The position numbers and the translations under genes are program-made. DNA of 15,715 nt from 13-1-40CM-70-15 sp964641215 (GTDB lineage Bacteria > Gemmatimonadota > Gemmatimonadetes > Gemmatimonadales > GWC2-71-9), in the NCBI GenBank assembly GCA_964641215.1, contig CAZXKD010000055.1, positions 1 through 15,715 of the forward strand, read 5' to 3'. Positions 1 through 6,750 of the stretch are shown in pieces. The notes beneath the pieces are model-generated. The model was not told the DNA's origin and did not search any database. It was given only the letters and a program-made list of their open reading frames with translations. Each line of letters starts with the position of its first letter. The stretch's first letter is position 1.

Positions 1-447
1 ATCATGGAGGCGGCCAACCGCGGGGCCCAAGAGGGCAACGGCCTCTCGATCGGCTGTAACATCGAGCTGCCCTTCGAGCAGGGGACCAACGCCTACGTGG
101 AGCGCACTATCCACTTCCGCTATTTCTTCGTGCGCAAGACGATGTTCGTCAAATACTCGACGGCCTTCATCGTGTTTCCCGGCGGATACGGTACGATGGA
201 CGAGCTATTCGAAGCGCTGACCCTGATCCAGACCGGGAAGGTCAAACACTTCCCGGTGGTCCTCTTCGGCGCGGCGTACTGGAACGGCATGGTCGAATGG
301 CTCCGGGAGCGCGTCGCGGGAGAGGGCAAGATCAACACCACGGATCTGGAGCTGTTCCACGTCACCGACGATCCGATGGATGCGGTGCGTCGCATCCTCC
401 GGGCGCGCGAGCGGCGCAGCCAGGTCCTCAGCGCCGTCGAGCCCTGA
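1..447 (+). CDS. LOG-family (TIGR00730-type) nucleotide phosphoribohydrolase, 5'-truncated
   Basis: The frame is open from the first base, so only the C-terminal part (about 148 residues) is present. It begins inside the family's conserved segment, reading I-M-E-A-A-N-R-G-A, which normally follows G-G-G-P-G. The diagnostic motif P-G-G-Y-G-T-M-D-E lies at bases 178-204, preceded by the conserved Arg of F-V-R-K-T-M-F. In the LOG family these residues form the active site that hydrolyses nucleoside 5'-monophosphates to base plus ribose 5-phosphate. The old name 'lysine decarboxylase' for the family is misleading. The ATG at base 4 is internal and not the start. The TGA at 445-447 is one base from the next ATG, so the gene is probably co-transcribed with the deoxyhypusine-synthase-like gene. 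The family call is secure; the substrate (cytokinin-type or plain AMP) cannot be told. Confidence 0.9.
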   Translation: MMEAANRGAQEGNGLSIGCNIELPFEQGTNAYVERTIHFRYFFVRKTMFVKYSTAFIVFPGGYGTMDELFEALTLIQTGKVKHFPVVLFGAAYWNGMVEWLRERVAGEGKINTTDLELFHVTDDPMDAVRRILRARERRSQVLSAVEP

Positions 448-448
448 C

Positions 449-1588
449 ATGCCCACCCGGAAGGACTACCTGCGCGGCCCGCGCATCGACCCGCGTCCCA
501 TCAGCGGCAGGGAGACGGTCCCCGAGCTGGTGGAAAACGCGTTCCTGGCCTACAACGCGGGGCGGCTGGCGGAGGCGTGCCGGCTGTTCACCGAGCGCAT
601 GCTCGAGCCCGATGTGACGGTGGGGATGAGCCTGACGGGCGCGATGACGCCGGCGGGCCTGGGGATGTCCACGATCATTCCGCTCATTGAGGCGGGGTTC
701 ATCGATTGGATCGTGTCCACCGGCGCCAATCTCTACCACGACGCGCACTTCGGGCTCGGCCTCACGATGCACAAGGGGACCCCGTTCATCGACGACGTCG
801 CGCTCCGCGAAGAGGGCGTGGTCCGGATCTACGACATCTTTTTCGACTACGAGGTGCTGCTCTCGACCGACGCGTACGTCCGCGAGGTGTCGGCGCGGCC
901 GGAGTTCCAGCGTCCCATGAGCACCGCCGAGTACCATCACCTGCTCGGCGGCTACATCCTGGAGCGCGAGCAGGCGCTGGGGATCACGCGCAAGTCGGTG
1001 CTCGGGGTGGCGCACCGGTGTGGCGTGCCGATCTACACCTCCTCGCCCGGCGACTCGTCGATCGGGATGAACGTGGCCGAGCAGGCCCTGGCGGGCAGCC
1101 AGCTGCGCTTCGACGTGAGTGCCGACGTCAACGAGACGTCCGCCCTCGTGTTCGCCGCCAAGGTCGCCGGCGGCAAGAGCGGCGTGCTGATCATCGGCGG
1201 GGGCAGCCCCAAGAACTTCGTCTTGCAGACCGAGCCGCAGATTCAGGAGGTGCTCGGGATCAGCGAGAAGGGCCACGACTACTACCTCCAGCTCACCGAC
1301 GCGCGGCCCGACACCGGCGGCCTTTCCGGAGCCACGCCCGCCGAGGCGGTGAGCTGGGGCAAGGTGGACCCCGACCAGCTGCCCGGGACGGTGGTCTGCT
1401 ATCTCGACAACACCGTGGCCTTCCCCATCATCGCCGCGTACGCCCTCGCCAAACGCAAGCCGCGGGCGCCCAAGCGGCTGTATGACCGGCGCGGCGAGAT
1501 CATGCGCCAGTTGACCGAAGCATACCTCGAGGCAAAGGCGGACCGCGACGCGCGCGCGGAGGCGGCCACTGGCGGGGGACCTCCCTAA
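449..1588 (+). CDS. Deoxyhypusine synthase-like protein (possible homospermidine-type aminobutyltransferase)
   Basis: This is a 379-residue protein of the usual length for the deoxyhypusine synthase family. The catalytic block A-E-A-V-S-W-G-K is intact at residues 298-305. K305 corresponds to the lysine that forms the enzyme-imine intermediate, with E299 and W303 also conserved. NAD-site glycines appear around residues 249-252 (I-G-G-G), and a conserved T-S-S-P-G-D-S-S stretch spans 197-204. Eukaryotic and archaeal members modify eIF5A. Bacteria lack that substrate, and some bacterial relatives are reported to transfer the aminobutyl group of spermidine to putrescine, giving homospermidine. 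The ATG at 449 was chosen because it follows the upstream stop by one base and restores the family N-terminus; the frame itself stays open further upstream. No strong Shine-Dalgarno sequence is visible, so translation is probably coupled to the LOG gene. The family is clear; the bacterial substrate is inference. Confidence 0.9.
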   Translation: MPTRKDYLRGPRIDPRPISGRETVPELVENAFLAYNAGRLAEACRLFTERMLEPDVTVGMSLTGAMTPAGLGMSTIIPLIEAGFIDWIVSTGANLYHDAHFGLGLTMHKGTPFIDDVALREEGVVRIYDIFFDYEVLLSTDAYVREVSARPEFQRPMSTAEYHHLLGGYILEREQALGITRKSVLGVAHRCGVPIYTSSPGDSSIGMNVAEQALAGSQLRFDVSADVNETSALVFAAKVAGGKSGVLIIGGGSPKNFVLQTEPQIQEVLGISEKGHDYYLQLTDARPDTGGLSGATPAEAVSWGKVDPDQLPGTVVCYLDNTVAFPIIAAYALAKRKPRAPKRLYDRRGEIMRQLTEAYLEAKADRDARAEAATGGGPP

Positions 1589-1649
1589 GGGCGGTAGATC
1601 GGCGAATTCCCCCGGGGCGTATGCGGCATACGCCCTGGGCCTCCTTACG

Positions 1650-3098
1650 GTGGTCAACCTGCTGAACTACACCGACCGCAACGTCGTTTTCGCGCTGTTC
1701 GAGCCCATCAAGCGGGACCTTGGCTTGAGCGACCAGAAGCTTGGCTGGCTGGGGTCGGCGTACGTCATCGTGCTCTCGCTCACAGCCCTGCCCCTCGGGG
1801 TGATCGGCGACCTCAAGTCCCGCCGGGCGGTGATCGCCCTCGGCGTGGGATTGTGGGGCACCTTCACCACGCTGGGCGGGGCCGTGCATCGGTTCTGGCA
1901 GCTGTTCGTCTGCCGCGCGATGGTGGGTGTGGGGGAGGCGGGCTACGGTCCGGCGGCCCAGGCGCTGATCGCGGAGTTCTACCAGGGGCGCCGTCGCGCC
2001 TTCGCGATCGGCGTCTACTCTGTCGGGATGGCCCTCGGCGGCGTGCTCGGCGTCTGGGTGGGCGGCGTGCTGATGGAGCATTACGGCTGGCGCGCGACCT
2101 TCGTCATCATGGGGATCCCGGCGTTCGCGCTGGCCGTGCTCGCCTCCCGGCTGCGTGAGCCGATGCGGCGGGCGCCCGCCCCGCTGCTCAAGAGCGTTCG
2201 AGGCGTGATCAGCCGCGGCGTGCGGCGGGCGCTGCCGTTCGTCGCCCCGCTGCTGCTCCTCTCGGCGACGGGGGCGGCGGTCGGCGGCATCCTGGCCCTG
2301 ATCGCGGGGGAGCCGTCCGACCTCGACACGGCGGTGTTCGGCGGATTCGTGGTGCTGGGCCTGTGCTGGACGGTCTACCGACTGGTCCCCGTCGCCATCG
2401 CGGGCACGACGGAGGCGGGTGAGGTGGCCGCCACGGCGCTGCAGGACTTTCAAAAGGCGGCGGCGACCGTGCTCCGCACGCCGACCCTGATCTGGGTGTT
2501 CATCGGCGGCGCGATGGTCACGTTCTCCGTGAACGGTCTCATCGTCTGGGCGCCGACGTTCATGCATCGCATCCACGGCCTCTCAGTCGCGGAGTTCGGC
2601 CGGCAATTCGGCGTTTGGGGGCTCGTGGGCGGGGCGCTGGGGTCGCTGGTCGGCGGCCGCATGGGCGACCGCGTCTTCGAACGGTGGAGTGGCGGGAGAG
2701 TGCTCGCTTCCGGCGCCGGGTTCGTACTCGGCGGGCCGGTGTGCGTGGCGCTCCTCCTGGTGAACGAGATGCGCACGTTCACCGCCCTGCTGGTCGTGAC
2801 GTTGTTTCTCTACACTTGGTACAACGGACCCCTGTCGGCCGTGATCTTCGACGTCGTTCCCCCAGCGGTACGCGCTTCGGTCCTGGGGGCATTCGTGCTC
2901 TTCTCCCACCTCGCCGGGGACGCCATCGCGCCCCCCCTCGTCGGGTACTTGTCGGACCAGTTCGAGCTGCGCCGCGCGATGCTGATCCTGCCGGCGGTGG
3001 GGGTGCTGGGGGGCCTGGTCATATTGGTGGGGCTGCGGACGGTGAGGCGGGACATGGCCAGAGTCGGACTATCGGACGCACGGACGGCGGGACGGTGA
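1650..3098 (+). CDS. MFS transporter, Spinster-like; true start probably upstream of 1650
   Basis: This is a polytopic membrane protein of about 482 residues from the GTG at 1650. The N-L-L-N-Y-T-D-R-N signature of Spinster-type MFS proteins comes first. The motif-A loop G-V-I-G-D-L-K-S-R-R and a second-helix G-V-G-E-A-G-Y-G follow. Several later hydrophobic segments lie either side of a cytoplasmic linker near residues 170-190. The GTG at 1650 cuts the first membrane helix in half: hydrophobic sequence (A-A-Y-A-L-G-L-L-T) continues in frame upstream to about base 1617. The frame is open from 1515 but holds no ATG, GTG or TTG, only CTG at 1569 and 1635. Either an unusual start is used (CTG 1569 would overlap the previous gene by 20 bases) or the sequence has an error. 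The stop overlaps the next gene's GTG, so the genes are co-translated. Substrate unknown; export of a product of the neighbouring enzymes is possible. Confidence 0.85.
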   Translation: MVNLLNYTDRNVVFALFEPIKRDLGLSDQKLGWLGSAYVIVLSLTALPLGVIGDLKSRRAVIALGVGLWGTFTTLGGAVHRFWQLFVCRAMVGVGEAGYGPAAQALIAEFYQGRRRAFAIGVYSVGMALGGVLGVWVGGVLMEHYGWRATFVIMGIPAFALAVLASRLREPMRRAPAPLLKSVRGVISRGVRRALPFVAPLLLLSATGAAVGGILALIAGEPSDLDTAVFGGFVVLGLCWTVYRLVPVAIAGTTEAGEVAATALQDFQKAAATVLRTPTLIWVFIGGAMVTFSVNGLIVWAPTFMHRIHGLSVAEFGRQFGVWGLVGGALGSLVGGRMGDRVFERWSGGRVLASGAGFVLGGPVCVALLLVNEMRTFTALLVVTLFLYTWYNGPLSAVIFDVVPPAVRASVLGAFVLFSHLAGDAIAPPLVGYLSDQFELRRAMLILPAVGVLGGLVILVGLRTVRRDMARVGLSDARTAGR

Positions 3099-4096
3099 AG
3101 GTCGCCGTGGTGTTCGATTCGCTCCATCCAGAGTGGGGCGACGAGGACTACCGGCGGGAGATGGAGGCGGGGGAAGTGGAGGAGGCCGAGTACGACGTCG
3201 GCCGCGCGCTCCTGAAGCGGGGCCACACCGTCCGGATGTTGGGGATCCGCGACGATAGTCGCGAGCTGGTGGACGGGCTGGCCGAGTTCAAGCCGGAGCT
3301 GGTGTTCAACTGCTGCGAGAGCTTCCGCAGCGGGTCGCGGCACGAATACGCCGTCGCCGCTGTGATCGAGATGCATGGCTACCGGCACACCGGCTCCTCG
3401 CCGACCGGGCTGCTCGTCGCCCGCAACAAGTCGATGAGCAAGAAGATCCTGGCGTTCCACGGGATCCGGGTGCCCGACTTCGCGGTGTTCCCGCCGGGCG
3501 TGGAATTCGTGCGGCCATCGGCGCTGCGGTCCCCGCTGATCGTCAAGCCGCTGCTCGAGGACGGCTCGGTGGGGATCGCGCAGGCGTCGGTGGTTGCGGA
3601 CGACGAGAGCTTGGTCGAGCGCGCACGCTTCATCCACGAGCAGTTCCACCAGGCGGCGATCGCCGAAGAGCTCATCGATGGTCGCGAGCTGTACGCGGGG
3701 CTGGTGGGGAACGACGAGCTCGAGATGCTGCCGGTACTGGAGCTCCACTTCGGCAAGCTGCCGGCGGCCGAGCAGCGGATCGCCACATACAAGATGAAGT
3801 GGGACGAGGAATACCGGGAGCGCCACAAGATCCACAACGACTTCGCGCGCGGGCTCTCTGAAGAGGTCCAGGCCAAGATCCGTCAGGTGTGCGAGACGGC
3901 TTTTCACGCGCTGGGGCTGCAGGACTACGGTCGCATCGACTTGCGGCTGACGCACGATGCGGAGGTGTACGTGCTGGAAGTGAACCCCAATCCGTTCATC
4001 GCCGCCGGGCACGAGCTGGCCATGTCCGCCGAGAAAGCGGGGATGAAGTACGAGGACTTCATCCAGCGCATCGTCGACGAGGCGCTGGCGCGATGA
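3095..4096 (+). CDS. ATP-grasp ligase of the D-alanine-D-alanine ligase type
   Basis: A 333-residue protein starts at a GTG that overlaps the MFS stop (GTGA), which restores a proper Rossmann-like N-terminus, M-K-V-A-V-V-F-D-S. The pre-ATP-grasp domain covers residues 1 to about 105, with P-E-L-V-F-N-C-C-E near 67-75. The ATP-grasp domain follows: the nucleotide-binding lysine segment P-L-I-V-K-P-L-L-E-D-G-S-V-G-I at 147-161, the A-E-E-L-I-D-G-R-E-L strand at 190-199, and the metal-binding end G-R-I-D-L-R ... V-L-E-V-N-P-N-P at 279-300. The Mg-ligand positions (D282, E295, N297) are retained. Enzymes of this type join a carboxylate to an amine at the cost of ATP. The absence of mur, fts or other cell-wall neighbours, and its place between a transporter and a zinc-ribbon peptidase, argue against the housekeeping Ddl. 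The real substrates are unknown. Confidence 0.88.
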   Translation: MKVAVVFDSLHPEWGDEDYRREMEAGEVEEAEYDVGRALLKRGHTVRMLGIRDDSRELVDGLAEFKPELVFNCCESFRSGSRHEYAVAAVIEMHGYRHTGSSPTGLLVARNKSMSKKILAFHGIRVPDFAVFPPGVEFVRPSALRSPLIVKPLLEDGSVGIAQASVVADDESLVERARFIHEQFHQAAIAEELIDGRELYAGLVGNDELEMLPVLELHFGKLPAAEQRIATYKMKWDEEYRERHKIHNDFARGLSEEVQAKIRQVCETAFHALGLQDYGRIDLRLTHDAEVYVLEVNPNPFIAAGHELAMSAEKAGMKYEDFIQRIVDEALAR

Positions 4097-5094
4097 GTCC
4101 GCGCGTGCGTCGTGAGGTGCCCAGGCCCGAGGTCCGCTGCCCGACGTGTCGTGCGGAGCTCGAGCCGTTCTGGGCCTTCTGCCCCAACTGCAGCCGTCGA
4201 CTCGAGTGGCGCGACACGCAGCGGATCACCAACACCGAGTGCCGCTACTGCCGCTGGATGGTGTCGGACAAATTCTCGTTCTGTCCCTGGTGCGGCCGGG
4301 ACATCACCGATGCCGACTCCAGTCCGGAGCCACTGAAAGCGCCGAAGGGGTTCAAGTATCACGCGCGCTGCGACTGGGGCTGCGGCGGCGGGGTGCAGTA
4401 TCCGATGGCCTTCTGCCCCTGGTGCGGACGGAATCAGAGCTGGCGGTACGATCACTTCCAGAACATCTGTCCGCACTGCGACAAGGGGGTCGACGACTGG
4501 ATGGGCACGTGCCCCTGGTGCGGAGCGGACGCCACCGGGCGCGACCTCATTCCCCGCGCGCTCCGCCGCGCCCGCCGGCTGCTGGTCGTTTCCCGAATCC
4601 GCGACTGGAACTACCGCATCCTGATGCGGCCGGGCGTGTCCGGTGTCGCCCCCGATGCCCCCAAGATCATCGAGCTCGATCGCCGCTACGTGCTGGGCAA
4701 GCGGCGCCGCGACGAGATCTCCTGGAACATGCTGACCGGCCTGCTGCTCCATGAGCTGGGGCATTCCTTCCTGTACCATCATTGGACCTGGACGCGGACG
4801 GGACGGTTTCGTCGCGCCTTCGGCGAGGTGCGCATGGCCTACCGGGTGGCGGACGAGCACTGGGTGGACTTCGAGCGGCGCGGAGTGGCGACGACGCTGG
4901 TGGATTACGTGAGCGCCTACGCCGGCACCCACCCCCAGGAGGATTTCGCCGAAACGTTCCGGTTCTACGTCGCCCGCCGCGGCCGGCTGCGCGAGCTGTT
5001 CGGAGAGTTCGGGCGCAAGCGCAAGGGCGTGGTGGTGTTCGAGAAGTTTCTGGTGCTGCACGATTTCGTGCGCGGCCTGCGGGGATGGCGGTGA
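4093..5094 (+). CDS. Four-zinc-ribbon protein with C-terminal HELGH metallopeptidase domain
   Basis: A 333-residue protein starts at an ATG overlapping the ligase stop (ATGA). Residues 16-143 hold four consecutive zinc ribbons, each two Cys pairs separated by exactly ten residues: C16/C19-C30/C33, C50/C53-C64/C67, C93/C97-C108/C111 and C126/C129-C140/C143. The second half of each is nearly always C-P-W-C-G. After a basic linker, residues 190-330 resemble the 'putative zinc-binding metallopeptidase' family (Peptidase_Mx, Pfam PF15887 from memory). The evidence is H-E-L-G-H at 220-224 (HExxH; zinc ligands H220 and H224, catalytic E221), followed by Y-V-S-A-Y-A-G-T-H-P-Q-E-D-F-A-E-T-F at 272-289, where a Glu or Asp would be the third ligand. 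No signal peptide or membrane helix is seen, so it is probably cytoplasmic. It likely acts with the upstream ligase; its substrate is unknown. Confidence 0.82.
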   Translation: MSPRVRREVPRPEVRCPTCRAELEPFWAFCPNCSRRLEWRDTQRITNTECRYCRWMVSDKFSFCPWCGRDITDADSSPEPLKAPKGFKYHARCDWGCGGGVQYPMAFCPWCGRNQSWRYDHFQNICPHCDKGVDDWMGTCPWCGADATGRDLIPRALRRARRLLVVSRIRDWNYRILMRPGVSGVAPDAPKIIELDRRYVLGKRRRDEISWNMLTGLLLHELGHSFLYHHWTWTRTGRFRRAFGEVRMAYRVADEHWVDFERRGVATTLVDYVSAYAGTHPQEDFAETFRFYVARRGRLRELFGEFGRKRKGVVVFEKFLVLHDFVRGLRGWR

Positions 5095-5115
5095 CCGACC
5101 CTGGCGAGAAACGAG

Positions 5116-5142
5116 AATGGGGTCGCTGCACGCGACCCCATT
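5116..5142. terminator. 11-bp perfect hairpin between convergent genes
   Basis: A perfect 11-bp stem (5116-5126 with 5132-5142) closes a 5-base loop, starting with AA and ending with TT. It lies 21 bases after the zinc-ribbon gene stop and 22 bases before the end of the opposite-strand DsrE-like gene, so it could terminate both. There is no long T tract on either strand, so intrinsic termination would be weak. A transcript-end-protecting hairpin is an alternative. Confidence 0.6.
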
Positions 5143-5164
5143 GCCGCTGCCACACCGGGTTTTC

Positions 5165-5848
5165 TCAACCCGCGAAACAGTACGCGCAGCCCTTCTCCTG
5201 CGCCCGGCTCACGGCCAGCACGCCGGACGGCACCACCTGGACTCCGGGGAGCAGGTTCGCGATCCAGTCCTGCTTCACCGCCGCCGCCTCCATAGTCATG
5301 TTCTTCGCGACCATACCGCTGTAGATCGTGATCGCCACGTTGCACACACCGAAGAGCACGCCCTTGGCGAGCAGCGCTTCCATCCCCGTCCCCGGCAGGG
5401 GCAGGGGGAGCTCCTTGGCGAAGATGTTGGTCACCGCCGCGGCGTTGGTCGAGCCATCATTGAGTTTGAACACTTCGCCGAGCTTGTACTTCGCCCACAT
5501 CGCGTCCCGCATCGCCAGCGGGATCGCCGAGTGCCGCAGCACGACTACGGCGCTGTTCTCGGCGTCGGTCGTCCCGTAATTATCGTTGTTGGTGTTCAGC
5601 CACACGCGTGGCCAGACCACCGGCATGCCGCCGTTCACCTCCGGCGCGTCGAAGATCATCTTGTGTTTCTTGCCCGGGATCTTGTTCAGCCAGGCCTCGA
5701 ACGAGGGATCGGTGCCGCTCTCGCGCCGCGGCTCGGGCTGGCCCTCCAGTCGCAGCGGCGTGAGGCCGGTCACGCCGACTGCCGCTGCGGCCGCGAGCCT
5801 GCCGAGGAAACCGCGCCGATGGGTCGTGTACTTCGGGAGATCGAACAT
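5165..5848 (-). CDS. Tat-exported DsrE-like protein
   Basis: A 227-residue protein. The ATG at 5848 is preceded by a GGAG ribosome site about 11 bases upstream. The N-terminus is a twin-arginine signal: R11-R12-G-F-L-G-R-L, then an alanine-rich hydrophobic stretch to about residue 29, so the folded protein should go to the periplasm. The mature part reads like the DsrE/DsrF sulfur-relay fold: V-V-V-L-R-H-S-A-I-P-L-A at 101-112, A-K-G-V-L-F-G-V-C-N at 161-170 with C169 near the usual DsrE cysteine, and P-S-G-V-L-A-V-S-R-A-Q-E-K-G at 207-220. It ends in an unusual C-A-Y-C pair (C221, C224) three residues from the C-terminus. It starts 32 bases after the TsdA-like cytochrome gene on the same strand, so the two are probably one operon. 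The Tat signal is firm; the DsrE assignment is moderate; a sulfur-carrier role is inference. Confidence 0.72.
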   Translation of the reverse strand: MFDLPKYTTHRRGFLGRLAAAAAVGVTGLTPLRLEGQPEPRRESGTDPSFEAWLNKIPGKKHKMIFDAPEVNGGMPVVWPRVWLNTNNDNYGTTDAENSAVVVLRHSAIPLAMRDAMWAKYKLGEVFKLNDGSTNAAAVTNIFAKELPLPLPGTGMEALLAKGVLFGVCNVAITIYSGMVAKNMTMEAAAVKQDWIANLLPGVQVVPSGVLAVSRAQEKGCAYCFAG

Positions 5849-5880
5849 CGTCGTCTGCTCCTTCAGGTGATGAGGTGGAA

Positions 5881-6750
5881 CTACCGGGGCCGCTGCCCCC
5901 TCCCCGGAGCGGGCGCGGTCGTCGTCTTGCGTTGGGCCGCCGACGTGGGATACGCGACGTCGGGCGGGGGATCGCCGTTGGGCCAGTCGTGCTCTTTGCC
6001 GGCGAAATCGGGTCGGACCTGCCGGCTCACGTACGCCGCCACATCGAAGGCCTGCTGATCGCTGAGCGTCCCGGGCTGGTCGACCGGCATGTTCTCGCGG
6101 ATGAACTCCGCGGCCGTGCGCACGCGACTCATTCCGGCCCCGATGTTGAAGGCCGCGGCGCCCCATAGCGGCGGGGCCACCGCCGTTCCCGCGCCCTCAG
6201 GCCCATGGCACTTGGCACAGACGGCGGCGTAGACGCGTGGGCCCGACGCTGTGTCGGCCGTGAAGGCGGCCCATTTCTGCTGCCGTGTACTCGGCTGAGC
6301 CGGGGCCACGGCGGTCCCCCGGGAAAGGAACGCCAGGTACGCCACCATATCCCGCATGTCCGCGCCTCCCAGGTCCAGCGCGGTCCCGTTCATGCTGCGC
6401 CGGAAGCAGTCGTTGATCCGGTACTCGATCGTCTCCACGGTTCCACTGCGGGCGCGGTACTGGGGGTAGCGAGCGAACACTCCCACCCACGACCCGGTCG
6501 GCCGCCGCCCTTCCTCGAGGTGGCAGCTCACGCAGCGCAACCGGTTGCCGACGTGCGCGGGCAGGCTGTCCCGCGTGCCGAGCATCAAGGCGCGGCCGCG
6601 TCGGATGGCGGTGCCCAGCAGGCCGGGCGGGATGAGGGAGTCGGCCGGTCCCGCAGTGGCTGACCGAGCGGGCGGAGCCGGCCGCTCGCGCGCACAGGCG
6701 ACCGCGGCGACCGCGCCCAGCAGCAGCCACCACCGTGTCCACAGCGTCAC
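5881..6750 (-). CDS. tsdA: TsdA-like dihaem cytochrome c (thiosulfate dehydrogenase family), lipoprotein
   Basis: A 289-residue protein from the GTG at 6750. The N-terminus W-T-R-W-W-L-L-L-G-A-V-A-A-V-A-C has a hydrophobic core and a lipobox-like cysteine at C19, so it is predicted to be exported and membrane-anchored. Two haem-binding motifs are seen: C73-V-S-C-H77 and C178-A-K-C-H182. Between them is the TsdA-type segment R-I-N-D-C-F-R-R-S-M-N-G at 111-122 and M-R-D-M-V-A-Y-L at 132-139. C115 sits about 38 residues after the first haem motif, where TsdA places its unusual cysteine ligand to haem 1. For haem 2 the likely axial region is E-N-M-P (M221). Family members oxidise thiosulfate to tetrathionate or run the reverse. 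The frame stays open upstream to 7125, but the GTG start is the only one giving a proper signal. Family likely; reaction unproven. Confidence 0.78.
   Translation of the reverse strand: MTLWTRWWLLLGAVAAVACARERPAPPARSATAGPADSLIPPGLLGTAIRRGRALMLGTRDSLPAHVGNRLRCVSCHLEEGRRPTGSWVGVFARYPQYRARSGTVETIEYRINDCFRRSMNGTALDLGGADMRDMVAYLAFLSRGTAVAPAQPSTRQQKWAAFTADTASGPRVYAAVCAKCHGPEGAGTAVAPPLWGAAAFNIGAGMSRVRTAAEFIRENMPVDQPGTLSDQQAFDVAAYVSRQVRPDFAGKEHDWPNGDPPPDVAYPTSAAQRKTTTAPAPGRGQRPR

Noticed and set aside
1..447. Lysine decarboxylase
   Set aside because: This is a legacy name for the P-G-G-x-G-T-x-x-E proteins; the motif belongs to the LOG phosphoribohydrolase family and there is no PLP site.
428..1657. 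409-codon open frame on the - strand opposite the deoxyhypusine-synthase-like gene
   Set aside because: It has composition typical of an antisense shadow, while the + strand carries a complete catalytic motif set.
2810..4012. 400-codon open frame on the - strand opposite the ATP-grasp gene
   Set aside because: It has no family motif and lies opposite a clear ATP-grasp enzyme.
5095..5164. Small RNA or tRNA in the gap after the zinc-ribbon gene
   Set aside because: Only a single hairpin is present and no cloverleaf or CCA-type end can be folded from the 70 bases.
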